A stretch of DNA of 64,000 bases from Delphinus delphis (GCF_949987515.2 NC_082690.1:106390400-106454399), one strand, 5' to 3'; counted from the stretch's first letter, positions 20,540-32,110 are shown. Translations and numbers: made by a program. Notes: generated from the sequence alone by a model not told the origin.

Positions 20540-21175
20540 CACTGCTAGCCTCCAGCTCTGCCCACTTGTTCCCACTCTTTAAGTCCCGCTGACTGCCTCT
20601 GTGATCTTCCTCCCATACCCCTCTCCTTTGCTCTGGTGCAGGCCACTGTCTCCTCCGACAGGAGAGGACTGGGTCCCTCTGGGGACTCTTGCCTCCCCTG
20701 CCCCTTTCCAGCCGCACGTCTGGGGCCTCCACCGGTTTCTGCATCGCCAGGACAGAGCCCGGCTCCTCACTCTGGATCCGACCTCCTACCACCCACAGTC
20801 CCTTCCTTCCTCTGCTCCGTCACAAGGACTCACATGGGGTCCCCGAACGCACCAGGCCCTCTCGTGCCCCCGGGCCTTTGCACGTGCTGTTTCTACATCC
20901 CGGGAAGACCCCCCTTTCTCCATCTTGCAAATGTCTCTCTATCCTGTGGGCAACCTGGCCAGTGGCTGTGCGGCCTGCCCCCCACCCCACCCTGCTCACC
21001 TCTGCCCTCTGGTTCTTCCTCTTCCCTTTCCTGTGGTCTCTCTGGGTCCAGAGACTGGGCAGAGGTAGAGGGTTAGGGACAAGGACCCCAGCACTTAGCA
21101 CAGTGCTGGAACATAGTAGGTGCTTCATTATTGTTTGTGGAATGAAAAATAAATGAGTGAATGAATGAATGAGTG
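20540..21175 (+). mobile_element. L2 LINE 3' end with TGAA tail
   Basis: GGGCCTTTGCACGTGCTGTT, CATCTTGCAAATGTCTC, TTAGCACAGTGCTGGAACAT, AGTAGGTGCTTCATTATTGT and a tail of TGAA units (21153-21178). The order and the tail are diagnostic of L2. Frames across it (155 and 146 codons) are incidental. Confidence 0.85.
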
Positions 21176-21179
21176 AATG

Positions 21180-21372
21180 GGCTTTGGCATTCATTCACTT
21201 GCGCTTACTCTGTGATCTTGGGTGAGAGACCTTTTCCCTTCAGGCCTCAAGTTCCTCATCGGTGTCACGTGTGTAGCCTTAGGACCTACCTCCCAGGGCT
21301 GTGGCATGATGCCAGTCTGCTCAGCTCTGATTCCCAGGGCCTGGAACAAAGGAGGTGCTGCATGTGTGGAAA
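21180..21372 (+). repeat. MIR SINE
   Basis: ACTCTGTGATCTTGGGTGAG, CCTCAAGTTCCTCATCGGTG, GGACCTACCTCCCAGGGCTG, GGCCTGGAACAAAGGAGGTG. Core and 3' parts in order. Confidence 0.75.
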
Positions 21373-21454
21373 AACTGCCGCGTGAAGCGATTTCCTCTTC
21401 CGGGGACGTGCTTTGCTTCACTCCATCTTTTCCTGGCAAACTCTCTCTTGCTGG

Positions 21455-22895
21455 ACATTGACAGGCAGATTCCAGAACACATGGGAAATTGCAAAGAGCC
21501 AAGAAGAGTCGAACTCTCTTGAAGGATGACAGCCGAGGGCTGATGGCAAATTTCAAGGGCGGTAACGGGGCAATAATATCTCAGACAGTGTGACACTGAC
21601 CCTGCCAGCCCTGTCCACCAATGGATCAGGGACCCTCACAGAGGCTCACATGCCAGGCCAAAGATGCCACTGCAGGCCTTTTCCTTAAGTGGGTTTGGGT
21701 CAACTGGTCCTCCTAAGGAAAATGTATCTTGACCTTCACCTCACAGCACACAAATCCTGATGGATCCCAGATCTAAGTGTGACAGTCAGAGAGGAAACGT
21801 AAGAAAAGATCTTTATGACGATGGAGTAGGCAATGATTTCTTAAACAGGATACAAGCAGGCCCTCTGTAAAAGGAAATGTTTACAAATTAAATTACATGA
21901 AGATTACTAAGAATTATTACTGTCCATCAAGTGTTATTGAGTGAAATAATATATAATATAATATAGGAGTGAAAATGCAACCCTCATTTCATGGGAAAAG
22001 TTATTTGTGTCCGATAAGCACTTATATCTAGAATATATAAAGAGCTCCTGCAAATCAATAATTTAAACAAGACAGAAAAATGGGCAACAGGCTTGACCAG
22101 CCTCCAAACTGCCAATACCCATATGAAAAAGGCCTCAACTGTATTAGTCAGGGAAATTCAAACTAAAACCTCAGTGAGATACCATCTACACTAACAAGAA
22201 TGGCTAAAATAAAAAAATTAAAGACATAATACTAAGCGCTGGAGATGATGTGGCGCTTCTAGAACACTCACGCGATGCTGGCAGAGGCGTAAATTGGTGC
22301 AGTGACTTTGGAGAACTATTTGGCAGAATCTGGCTAAAGCAGAACACGTGATAACATATGAGCCAGCAATTCCACTCCTACGTGTGTGCCCTACGTCAAT
22401 GCTTACCTAAAGCATAAAGCTTACCTTCGTAAAAAGACACATGCCCAGCTGTTCAGAGCAGCGCTATTCATAGTAACCCCACCTGGAAACAACCCGAATG
22501 AATAAATAAACTGTGGAATATTTGCCCAGTTGAACACTACGCAGCACTGAGGATGGATGACTCACAGGTATATGCAGCAATATGGACAAACCTCACCAGG
22601 CTGGAGCGAAAGAAGCCAGGTACAAAAGACTGGACACTGTATGTCGAAAGCAGGTAAAGTGCACCCACCAGGTTACAAGTCAAGAGAGCAGTTACCTCTG
22701 GGGCAAGTTGTGACTGGAAGGGTCAAGGCAAGCGCCAGGGCTTCTCAAAATGTTTCATTGCTTCATCTGGGGGCTCGTTAGGTCCAGCTCGTTAGTTGGT
22801 AAAAATTCAGTGAGCTGTGTACTCAGAACAGGTCACTTTTCTGTAGGCGTGAGTTCCTTCGGTAATAAAAATAATACAATTCTCCGAGGCTATCT
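21455..22895 (+). mobile_element. Old L1 LINE, ORF2 3' half plus 3' UTR
   Basis: GGGAAATTGCAAAGAGCCAA, ATCCTGATGGATCCCAGATC, GAATATATAAAGAGCTCCTG, CAGTGAGATACCATCTACAC, ATGAGCCAGCAATTCCACTC, AACTGTGGAATATTTGCCCA, then AAAAATTCAGTGAGCTGTGT and CACTTTTCTGTAGGC. This is a continuous run of L1 text from mid-ORF2 to the 3' end. It has no open frame and is heavily diverged. Confidence 0.8.
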
Positions 22896-23660
22896 GTTCC
22901 AGTTCACGCCCAGTTCTGCCTGGAACCTCCCCAAAGTGGACACCCAATTTACGCATAATTTTACAAATAAAATGCAAGATACTCTCTATTGTAAATTCCA
23001 CGCGGCCAGTCGAATCTCACAGAATATTATTGTTGATTCTACTGCACTCTGCACCCATCGCCAACTTACCGATGCAACTTATGAATGAGTGAAGTCCCGT
23101 TGGTGGACATCTTCATTCACCTTGAAGAGTAACGCCTAAGTAAAGTAACAAAGACCTAATGTTGGGATGCTACTCATTTGTCAAGAACGGGAGCCACTTC
23201 TTTGCTGAATGGGGTAATAAGTTTTGAATCCTGGAAGAATATTTCCCTAATTTCCTACACTATTCACAGTGAAACAGCTACAGAATGATACTCTACATTT
23301 TAATCTGCTTTGGCATTTTCTCCAGCTCATCCTTAAATGCAGACAGTCAACAAAGCCATTGGTCAATGTTTGCCGATTTCCATGGTGTAAATACTCCCAT
23401 TGATGGCCAGTTGCTAGCTACCAAAGTGAAATCACTGAGCGGAGTTGGGAAGGGACATACAGCAGTGCCATTGTATAGTATTTCCACCTATGGATATGAA
23501 GACCATGTAAGCTCAGAGCATAGGTAGTAGCAGAATAATTAGGAAGTGATGAGTTTTGAGTAGTTACGACAGTTACTTTTTAATTGAATTTATGCAACTG
23601 TGAGCTTGTATAATTTAATTTTCCATCATGGTCATGGTTAACAGCTAACCCCCCAGATTC
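22896..23660. other. Unassigned AT-rich island
   Basis: About 765 bp of AT-rich DNA following the L1 end that I cannot match to any repeat. An 80-codon plus frame (23285-23527) starts with a hydrophobic run (MILYILICFGIFSSSS) like a short signal peptide. I see no conserved domain, and one such frame is expected by chance in AT-rich DNA. It may be an ancient unnamed transposon or unique sequence. Confidence 0.45.
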
Positions 23661-24154
23661 CCGAGAACTTAGTACTCAGCTCTTGGGAGCTGGTGTGAAG
23701 GTGGGATTCACCCTCTCCTCCCCCGGCTCCCGTCACCCTCCGGGTCTCCATCGATTCAATCTAATGCAACCATTCAATCCTATTCTATCTCTTCAAGCCG
23801 GTCTGCTGGGGCAGAGAGTGGGGGACGCTGGACCTGCCCCCTCTTGCCTCCTGGCTCCAAGGCCCAAGTCCCTTCCATGAGAAAATGGGAGCGTGCAGGT
23901 GACACACCTCCACTCTGGGCTGTCCCACAGCCCTGGGCCCCCGGGTCTCTCTTCAGCAGGCATCAGGGCCTTCCCCTGCTGAATCTGGGGGTGTCTGGAA
24001 AGAGGGGTCTTGTTGACCCCTTCAGCCTCATGTCCCCTACAGCAAAACAGGGACTTGCTTGTGGCCAGAGGGAGCAGGTCCAGGGCTCAGGCTGGTGGCC
24101 AAGGGCAGAGCCTGAAACGTAGGATGGGTGTGAAGGCTAAGGGGCAGCAGGGGC
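23661..24154. other. Unassigned GC-rich sequence
   Basis: Sharp switch back from AT-rich to GC-rich DNA. No repeats or exons recognised. Confidence 0.4.
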
Positions 24155-24245
24155 AGACAAGGAGGAGGGGGAGGGGTGGTGAAGGAGGGGGGAGGTGCAG
24201 AAGGAGGGGAATGAGAAGGGACACGATGGGGGGTGTTGGGAGCCT
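24155..24245 (+). repeat. Polypurine (GGA/GGGA) low-complexity tract
   Basis: About 90 bases nearly all G and A with four or more G runs, for example GGAGGGGGAGGGGTGGTGAA. Such a tract can form G-quadruplex or triplex structures. Function not shown. Confidence 0.75.
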
Positions 24246-25135
24246 GTTATCTGCGAGGGGTGAGACACGTGGCCCAGGCCTGAGACTGGACGGAGAGAAG
24301 GTGGCGGCCCTCATCCAGGATACACCAAGAAGCGCTCCAGCCAGCCAAGGGCTCCAGGAGATTCTCCAGGGCTCTCATCCCAGAGCTACATCCCCTGGGG
24401 TTGGGGGTGGGATGTCAGGTTATCAGGATGGTGGAGGACAGAGGGAGGATCCAGGAATCAGAGTGTGTGGGCAGAGGTTCTTCCTAGCAACCAAATAGCT
24501 CCGCCCACATCAAAGGTGAGCTCCTGCCCGGAGAGCTGTCCAGGCACGACCAGACCAGACCCTGGGGCCTGGCCCCTTTCCTCCCAGCCCCTACCCCCAC
24601 CCCCTGTGCTGAGGGCCAGGCCCACGTCAAAGGAGGTTGGGAGCGAAGGGTGGGATGGCTGCTGGAGACGCGCCGGAGGACTGCCCAGCAGCAGTGGCCC
24701 GGGATCCCTCGAGCCGAGGAATCTGAGAAAACATGGAGTGGGTCGGGGGAGGCTTAGCTGGGGGCGGTCAAGGTGGGGTGGTGGGAGGGCACCCAGGAAG
24801 TGCAGGGTGAGATGGGGGTAGAGGCCCATCTCAGAGGGATGGACCCTCCAGGAATCTGAGCAGCAAATGATGCTGGGAATATCCCGTGCAGCCCATCACT
24901 GAAGGAGCCCCAGAGAGGGCACATGGCTAAATTTCATCTCCCAGCCCATCCAGGTCAAGTTGACAGAGAAACAGGGACCAGCATCACAAGCACCCCGGTT
25001 TTCCCCCCTGGGCGCCAAGTGGGGCCACGACAGGGCCATCTTGGGGGCTCTGAGAGGCCGCTGGGAGATGCTTGGGGGCCCTGTCTCCTAGCGACCGGCT
25101 TCCCGCAGCCTGGCGGGCCCCCTGCTCTGGGCGCT
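24246..25135. other. Unassigned GC-rich sequence
   Basis: Unique GC-rich DNA. The frames (118-123 codons) overlap and have no domain I recognise. Confidence 0.4.
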
Positions 25136-25139
25136 GCCC

Positions 25140-25500
25140 ACTCCTGACACTGGCGACGAGCACTTTTCACTGCTGTTCTGCATGAATAAGCCCCAGGCCT
25201 CCTGCCAATAGTCCCCTCATAAAGACAGCCCCGGCGAAAGGCCTTTTCAAGTGGGATCGTGCAGTGCCACCCAGGCTGGGCGGGCATTGTTGGGGGCCAG
25301 GGTCCCGGCTTGGCGGCTGGGGTCAGGGGGCCACACAGAGCATCCTGAGGCAGGCTTCGTGCACTCGACCGCAGCAGCCCCATTTATCCATCTAAGAAAC
25401 TCGCGCCACCATCTTTGGAGGGAGGTTGAGTGAAAAGGATGCCTTTTGAGGAGAGGCCTTTGAAGGCACAGTCCTGGGCTCCTTGCTAAATTGATTGGAA
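25140..25500. promoter_or_regulatory. Candidate conserved non-coding block
   Basis: Unique DNA with a mixed, non-repetitive motif content: CTGCATGAATAAGC, a SOX-type ACAAT core on the minus strand (GGGCATTGTTGG), CATTTATCCATC, GCTAAATTGATTGG. No open reading frame is convincing. This is a guess from texture only. Cross-species alignment is needed to support it. Confidence 0.25.
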
Positions 25501-25697
25501 AGGGCAGCAAAACCCCACAGGTGGCCAGGTGTAGCCAGAAGCCCCCAGAGCCGGGGTGGAGGCTGGGATGTGGGACGCAGCCCTGGATGGTGTGGTGGCT
25601 GACCGGGTGTCCGCAGTTACGGCGGGCGGAAGGATGTGAGTTTTGTTGAGGGTGTGGGAGATGGTCTGGCTTGAGTGTGCATTTTCATGTGCATCAC

Positions 25698-25724
25698 CCC
25701 CCCCCACACACACACACACAGAGC
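25698..25724 (+). repeat. (C)n and (CA)n microsatellite
   Basis: Run of C (about 9-10) followed by (CA)8-9. Simple repeat. Confidence 0.85.
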
Positions 25725-26080
25725 TGGGTCCCAGTGTGACCCAGAACACCCTGGAAAACTGGACTGGCTGTCCTAGACCAGCAAGTGGGAAAAATCAGGA
25801 AGGGCAAGTGGGCTGGAGCCCAAGGTCAGGGCAGGGATACTGAAGTGAGTCCAGGTGTCTGGACCACACGGGAGGGACCTGGGGTCTCCCCATCACATGC
25901 CAAATAGCCCCAAGTCTGGCCCACCCAGAACACTGTGTCCCCTTAGGGATTTCTCAGCCTGGGTGGTGCCTCTACGGACCCCTCAGCCCAGGGACGACAC
26001 TAGCCAATGTTGGTGTCCCAGCGTGGTGGGGCTGAGGGGCTCCCAGCCCCCAAAGGCTCTATCTGCAGAAGTCAGTACTG
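25725..26080. other. Unassigned sequence
   Basis: GC-rich, nothing recognised. Confidence 0.4.
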
Positions 26081-26110
26081 CCATATATATATAGGTAGAT
26101 AGATATATAA
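26081..26110 (+). repeat. (TA)n/(GATA)n microsatellite
   Basis: CATATATATATAGGTAGATA then GATATATA. Possibly part of the following L1 3' UTR. Confidence 0.6.
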
Positions 26111-26245
26111 AATGTTTACAGGTAGAAAGATCTGGGGGTTTGCATCCAGAAATGTAGGGTTGGGAGTGGTGATTACAGTTCATTCTGTTATTCTCTCTCT
26201 ACTTCTGTCAATGTTTGCAATTCTCCACAATAATTTTTAAAGGCG
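26111..26245 (+). mobile_element. L1 3' UTR terminal fragment
   Basis: ATAAAATGTTTACAGGTAGA, GGGAGTGGTGATTACAGTTC, CTGTCAATGTTTGCAATTCT and CCACAATAATTTTTAAAG resemble an old L1 3' terminus. Confidence 0.55.
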
Positions 26246-26765
26246 TTTGAATCACAGTTTCTTATCAAGTTACCCCTTTGTCGACCCTATGACCCAGCAG
26301 ACCCTCTCCTGGGTATCGACCCAGGAGAAGGAAGTGAGTATGTTCACGCTGAGACCCGTACAAGAAGGCTCAGAGCGACTTCATCCATCACGGCGCCAAA
26401 CGGGACTCACCCACACGCCCTTCAGCAGCCCAAGTGGTGTCCGTACAGTGAAGTGTGACTCCGCCGTGGAAAAGGACCGACCACGGGTGCAGGCACCTGT
26501 GTTGAGGAGTCCCAGGAAGCGAAAGAAGCCAGGCGCAGAGGAGAACGTGGTACCTGATCCCGTGAACACAAGCTGAAGAGCGAAGCTAATCCCAGGTGAG
26601 CAAAGTGTTGATTAAGAAGCGGCACATTCCTAAAGATGGAATCATTCCCTGTCTTGATCTGGGTGGTGGTGACAGAGAAATATACACGTGAAGACGGCAT
26701 CGTGGTGCTCCATAAGGTCTGGGCTTGTGACTGCAAATTACACCTGAATCAAAAAGAAGTCAGTT
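26246..26765 (+). mobile_element. Old L1 ORF2 3' end plus 3' UTR
   Basis: CTATGACCCAGCAGACCCTC, TCCTGGGTATCGACCCAGGA, GCCCTTCAGCAGCCCAAGTG, ACAGTGAAGTGTGACTCCGC, then GATCTGGGTGGTGGTGACAG and TGCAAATTACACCTGAATCA. The order fits L1. Several CpG-containing changes show long decay. Confidence 0.7.
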
Positions 26766-26861
26766 CATGCCAATGGGAAGATGGGGGTGAGGGGCGAGGA
26801 AGGCGGCAGGCAGACCACCAGCGTGTGGCCTGGGTGCCTTTGGCCTGTGGCCCCAGGGGAA

Positions 26862-26985
26862 GCTAAGGTCCTGTCCCCATCACGAGCTACGTGATCCTGG
26901 GCAAGTTACTCCCCTCATCGTGCCTCTCTTCCCACATCTGTAAAAGGGAGTCGCACTTGATCCAGACCTGGGGCCTGGCACACAG
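26862..26985 (+). repeat. MIR SINE fragment
   Basis: GAGCTACGTGATCCTGGGCA, AGTTACTCCCCTCATCGTGC, CTCTCTTCCCACATCTGTAA and AAGGGAG match the MIR core. Confidence 0.8.
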
Positions 26986-27639
26986 AGCAGCCCTCCTGCA
27001 GCTCACCGGCCTCTCTCTGCCAGCCCCGGCTCCATCATCTCCCGAGCTGGTGGCCCCACTGTTTGTCATGGCTCATCTGGTTTGCCAGCCTCCTCCGTGT
27101 GTCCTAGAAGTGTGTGACTCGGTCCGCCTCTGGGCTTAGCAAGGTTCCCTGAGGCCCACCGTGTGCTATCAGAATCTTGGCAGGTGTGGAAGACAGACCC
27201 ACCAGGAGGGATCAAGGAGGGCCAGGTCCTACCAGTCCTGTCGCTGGAGAGGCCCTGGGTCCACGCCATCACCTAGGCCTTTAAAGCTCATCTGTCCCCA
27301 GACCTACAGGCATACCTGGAGGGGACAGGGATGCTGTGTCCGTGGTCAGAGAGCAGCTGGCTCTGGGACGCTGATGGAGACCACATTTGGTGGCCTGGGC
27401 CCCAAGATCTAATGGCAATGAGGTGACCTCCCGGAGGGAGGGCCATGTCCCAGGCTCAGTGGAAGGAGACAGTTGGACTCGTGAGTGGGGGCTCTCTGTC
27501 CTCCCACCATCTCTGAGGGTCGAGGGCCAGGTCCATCCCTGTGACACGGGTGCATCACTGGGCAGGACAGCCGTCCCCTTGGCCTTGAGGAGCCTGCCAG
27601 TCAGTGCAAGTCAATTTGGCTTAAATGATGTACAAAGGC
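26986..27639. other. Unassigned sequence
   Basis: GC-rich, no repeat or exon recognised. Confidence 0.4.
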
Positions 27640-27870
27640 GAAATTCCAGGGCTCCCAAAAGGAGTGGGTGAGCTTGTTGTTGGGGACCACTCTGACCTGA
27701 GTCTGGGAGTGGCCTGAAGAGGGAGGGACAGCAGGTACAAAAGGGATGCAGATGAGGATCCCAGGAAAACTCCATGCAAAGGGTCTGGGGTAGCCTGGCT
27801 CCCTGGAGGATCTGAAAGCAGGGAGAGGCCTGGAGAGCCTGGTGTCTGTAACACAGTGGGAGCGTGGACT
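27640..27870 (-). repeat. L2 fragment
   Basis: CCATGCAAAGGGTCTGGGGT, AGCCTGGCTCCCTGGAGGAT, CTGAAAGCAGGGAGAGGCCT match the minus-strand L2 GCAAAGGCCCTG... region loosely. Confidence 0.5.
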
Positions 27871-29504
27871 TGCAGGGGGCGATGCGGGGCCAGCGCTGGA
27901 ATCCCCCGGACTGCCTGCCTCGGCCCCTGCCCTCTGGCCCTGCCCGAGCCCCGAGCACGGAGCCATGGGGAAGGGAGGAGAGACTCTGGCAGGCCGTGCA
28001 CACCACAGGGCCCGCCCACAGCCTCTGCCCTTCCTCGGGCCTGGGAAAGGAGGCCGCTTCTGCTCCCATCCCCCAGGGGCCTCGGGGGCCACGGGGCTGG
28101 GGGAGGAAAGCTGTGGGAAAGAGCAGAGTCCCCCGGGGCCCTGACTGGATCCTTGCGGCTTCTTGCACCAGATAAGGATTTTGTGCCTCCCCTGAGTAGC
28201 CCCTGGGAGCAGGGTCAGAGCCCCTCCGCCAGGAGGCAGCGGCAGAGCAGGGCAAGGGGGGTCCCTCTGCAGGCCGGGAGTCTTGAGGACATGAACCCCG
28301 AGTTTAGGTCCAAAACCCCCGACCGGTAGGCGGGACGTTTTCCACGTGGGTCCTGCAGGCTGCAGCCACGGCGGCCGGCGGAAGTGCGGCCATCATGCTT
28401 AGGCAGGAATGGGCAGGAGCAGAGGCACGGGAGGAGGCTGGCGGGCAGCTGGCCGCGTGTGAACGGGCCGACAGGCAGAGCCGGCAAGGGAGTTGGGGAG
28501 AAGGCCGGGACCCTCACTCTTCTGCCACCCTCTGCTGCCTGCAGTGATGGTCCCGGCCCCCGCCTCGCTGCAGAGAACGAGGCTCCAGGTGGACAAAACC
28601 CCTGCTCCCAGGGACAGGACCACCCAGAGCAGGGGTCCTGGGGATGGACAGCAGGGTAGAGGCAGCCAGAGACCACTGTGCCCTCCTGAACCCCCTCCCA
28701 GCATCCCCCGCGGTGGGGCAGCCGGACCCGCCGACTCTAAGCCCCTCTGTGATGTAGTCCAGGGGACCCCTTCCTCCCCCCAGCCCTGCTGACAGCAGCC
28801 GGAGTCCCACCCGTCCTAAGGCCCAGAGGCGTTAGCACCTCTTTTGCTCCAGAAGAGCCCAAGAAAAAGAGCCCAGAAAACTCATTTTGAAGGCGAAAGG
28901 TGTTCAGGGGGCAAAGCATGACCCTCGAGAACATCCTTCCAGAACCCTGCTGAGGTTGCAGCCCCTGGTGTTCTGCGGAGGAACCCAGGGTGAGGACAAG
29001 CGGGCGCCCCGTACTCCTCCCTGTGGCCCACCAGCCCCCTGGGGGGACAGTGACAGCAAGAGAGACTCAGGGCAGCTCAGCACCTCCTTTACACCTGGGC
29101 CCAGGAGCTGGGAGAGGGCAGGGTGCCCACATGCGCCCCGAGGCAGCGTGGGGGGGCAATGATGTGCGCACCTCCATCTGGCCTGCGCCTGAGCGCTTAG
29201 AGCTTGGGTGGGTGGAGCCCAGTGGTGGAGGGGCTGTGACGGCAGATCCCGGAAGACCCTGGGCAGCAGCCTCGGGAAGCCGGCAGGTGGGCCTGCTCGG
29301 GGCAGTGGCCAGAGGGCAGTGGATGGGGCCCTCCTTGAGGTGGGGGAGGCAATGGCCCAGCACGTGGACTCGCCTCCTTGGATGTGGGATCCCACCACTG
29401 AAGGAGTCTGACTAGAGTGAAAAAGTGACACGCAACCGAGGTCATCTCCATACAAAGTGTGGCTCTCAGCCCACCCCCGAGCCAATCTGGACCCCCTCCC
29501 CTGT
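27871..29504. other. Unassigned GC-rich sequence
   Basis: About 1.6 kb. Several frames of 100-214 codons on both strands, mutually overlapping, with proline/arginine/glycine-rich content typical of random GC-rich DNA. I see no repeats and no clear CpG island. Confidence 0.45.
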
Positions 29505-29990
29505 TTTCGTTCACATCACAACTATTTATTGAGCGCCTTTTGTATGCCAGACTCCAGGTGTGCGGTGGTGACTAAAGACAGACACAGTCCCTTCCCAGAT
29601 GGAGTCTAAGTCTAGTGAGGGAGAGACGCTCATCAGAGACTAAATTAAAAATTCAAAGGCACAGAGAATGTCCACAGCGCGAAGTTCTGCAAGGAGACGT
29701 GTTCGCGGAGTCCTGAGGGTCTGTTGTAAGTGGGTTTGTCTGGTGGGGACCTGAGCGAAGACTTCTCCGGAGGATGTCGCCCTGGGGCTCTGGGCTGCAG
29801 CCGGAGGTGGAGGGAATAGCAGAGACCGTCCATGCAAGGCCCCATGGTGGGGGAACGTGGTTCATCCAGGAAACTGCCAGAAGGGTCAGCGTTAGTGGGG
29901 AGACACGGGTGGGACCACAGGGGGAGCAGACCCTGAGGATGCCCTGTTTCTAAGTCGAGGGCAGTGGGAAGCTGTAGGGTCATGCTTCAT
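29505..29990 (-). repeat. L2 LINE 3' region
   Basis: Reverse complement of the L2 end: CAACTATTTATTGAGCGCCT, TTTTGTATGCCAGACTCCAG, ACACAGTCCCTTCCCAGATG, GTCTAGTGAGGGAGAGACGC. The following 29660-29990 is a weaker continuation. Confidence 0.75.
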
Positions 29991-30819
29991 GGCTCACAGA
30001 CATCCCTCCGAGCACATCTTGACCCGCCCACTGGGGTGAAGGCGGCTGCAGAACCACACTCCCTCGTCAATCTGATGTGGATGCCGCAGAAGGTCCCCTC
30101 CGCATCCTCACCCTTCCTCCCAGGGTCCCTCTTCACCAGCCCTCCTCAGAACCCCGGCCAGTCCAGTCGGCTTCCCCAGCATCCCCGTTACCAGGCCTGG
30201 CTCGAAACAGCTTGGGAGTGATGGAAACCACATTATGAAGAGATGGAGGACGGGAGGGTGGGCGGAGACGAGGGGGCGAGTCCAGCCGAGGACGGTCAAG
30301 GCCGAGGGGCCCACAGAGCTCAGGACTATTGGGGTGGGACGGCCCAGGGAACCCGCAGAGCCCCTGGGATGGTGCTTGTGTCAGAGGGCACAGAGAGCGG
30401 GAGGGTTCCAGCCTCCGAAGGCTTCCTAGGAGCTGGGAGGGGGGGATGTGAAGAGCAGGGAGGGGGCCGCCGGAGATGGTGCTGGATGGGTGACGGGGCC
30501 CAGCACCACCTGCCCTTCATGTGCCCACAGCGGACAGGGCCAGCAGTGCCAAGCTGGGCTTGGGTACCACGCTCAGAAGTTGACATTATGGGGTGAATGC
30601 ACTGTCCCCTCTCCCTCCCGCTGTCTGCATTCCTGAAGCCGGCCTGGGTTTCCTTACCAGGTAGTCAAGGCCCTGGAGGGCACCCACCCTGCGAGCTGGT
30701 GCGAGTCTGAAACTGCTGACGGGTCCTTCCCTTCGGCAGCAACTCAGCAGGATCCAAATGGCAGCTGGTTAGCAGTGGGACCTGGAAACCAGTCACCGCC
30801 ACGGGTGGCCCTGGGGCCC
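29991..30819. other. Unassigned sequence
   Basis: GC-rich, nothing recognised. Confidence 0.4.
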
Positions 30820-31260
30820 TGGGGGTGCGCGTGCGGGTCCACGTGAGTGTGTGCACAAGCGCGTGTATGGGGGTGTGTGTGCCTCAGAGTCTGCCAGCGC
30901 GCCTGAGTGTGCTTGTCTGAGTGTGCACGTGCACCAGCATATGTGCCTATGCCCAAGGCTGCCCCTGTGCACTTGGACGCGTGCAATGTTTATACGGCAA
31001 GTCCTGCCACTCTGGGCAGGTGTGGGCTGAGCTCACACACCTGGGCGCCTGTCTGCCCCTGTCCCAGGTGTCTGTGTGCCTTGGGAACGTGTGTGAGAGC
31101 GTGCGTCTCTCTGCATGGATGTGCGTCCAGCCGGTGACCGTCTGTGCATTTGTGCGTGGTGTGGGGGGCTGACAAGCCTGTTTGCTGGTGTGCAGACAAG
31201 CGCAGTCATCCATGAGAGCTTCTGTGGGATTCTGTGTATGTGTCTGAGGCATTTTGACAA
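30820..31260 (+). repeat. Degenerate TG/GTGTGC-rich tract
   Basis: Long interrupted run of alternating purine-pyrimidine text (GTGTGC, GTGCGTGT and similar) mixed with unique sequence. It looks like an old minisatellite or expanded TG repeat. The alternation could favour Z-DNA. No function shown. Confidence 0.7.
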
Positions 31261-31314
31261 GAGTCCCAGCACACACCACGGGACTCAGCACACAGAGGAG
31301 GCATCAGAGATGCT

Positions 31315-31842
31315 AAGAGATGGATGGATGGGGACAGTCAGTGCTCTCCTGACAAACAGAACCAATAGGAGGTATATGTACAGGAAGGGATTATGGAGGC
31401 TGACAAGTCCCGAGATCTCCTGTCCGCAGACTAGAGGCCCAGCAGAGCCTGTGGTTTAGCTCCAGTCTGAGTCTGGAAACCTGAGACCCAGGAGAGCTGA
31501 TGGTGTAGTTCTAGTCCAAAGGAGGTCATGCTCGAGACCCAGGCAGAGCGATGGTTCAGCTCGAGGCAGGAGAAGACTGATGTCCCAGCTCAGGGGCACA
31601 CAGGCGGGAGGAGTTCCCTCTTAGTCAGAGGAAGATTAGCCTTTTGTTCTATTCAGATAGTTGGTTCTACATCAACTGATTAGGTGAGGCCCACCCAGTG
31701 CAGGCAATCTGCTTTACTCAGACTGTGGATTCAAATGTTAATCCCATCCAGAAACACCCCTACAGACACACCCAGAATAATGTTTCATCAAATGTTTGGG
31801 TTCCCTGGGGCCCAGTCTAGTTGACACACAAAAGTAACCATG
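31315..31842 (+). repeat. Old LTR-like interspersed repeat
   Basis: AGTCAGTGCTCTCCTGACAA, ACAGAACCAATAGGAGG, ATTATGGAGGCTGACAAGTC, AGCCTTTTGTTCTATTCAGA, CATCCAGAAACACCCCTACA, CACACCCAGAATAATGTTTC and GCCCAGTCTAGTTGACACAC recur in order in a very common mammalian family. Class (LTR or LINE 3' end) uncertain. Confidence 0.65.
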
Positions 31843-31849
31843 ACAGGTA

Positions 31850-32005
31850 AGTAGAGAATGAATGGGAGGTGGATGGGGGTGCATGGGTGGATGAGTGGGT
31901 GGGTAGCTGGGTATTGTGGATGGGTGAGTGGGTGGATAAATGAGTAGGGGGGATGAGAGGATTGGTAGATGATGGTAGATGGGTGGGTGGGAGGGTGGGG
32001 GATGA
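31850..32005 (+). repeat. (GGAT)n / (GGGT)n simple repeat
   Basis: Imperfect tetranucleotide repeat with TGGATGGG, GTGGGTGGG and GGGTGGGTGG units. The three Gs per unit also make it a G-rich strand. Confidence 0.85.
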
Positions 32006-32110
32006 AAACTCAAAACCTGAGAACATTCTGGGTCCCCGTGACATGCATCCAACCCAGGGCCCTGCCCATCAGGACCCTCAAGCCCCACTGAGCGCCCTCC
32101 AGCTCCTCTA
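32006..32110. other. Short unassigned sequence
   Basis: Unique bridge between the simple repeat and the L1 3' end. Confidence 0.4.

Noticed and set aside
22896..23660. Possible small secreted-protein gene (80 codons, hydrophobic start)
   Set aside because: Only one open frame in AT-rich DNA, no splice or promoter context, no recognised family. Kept as an observation, not as a gene.
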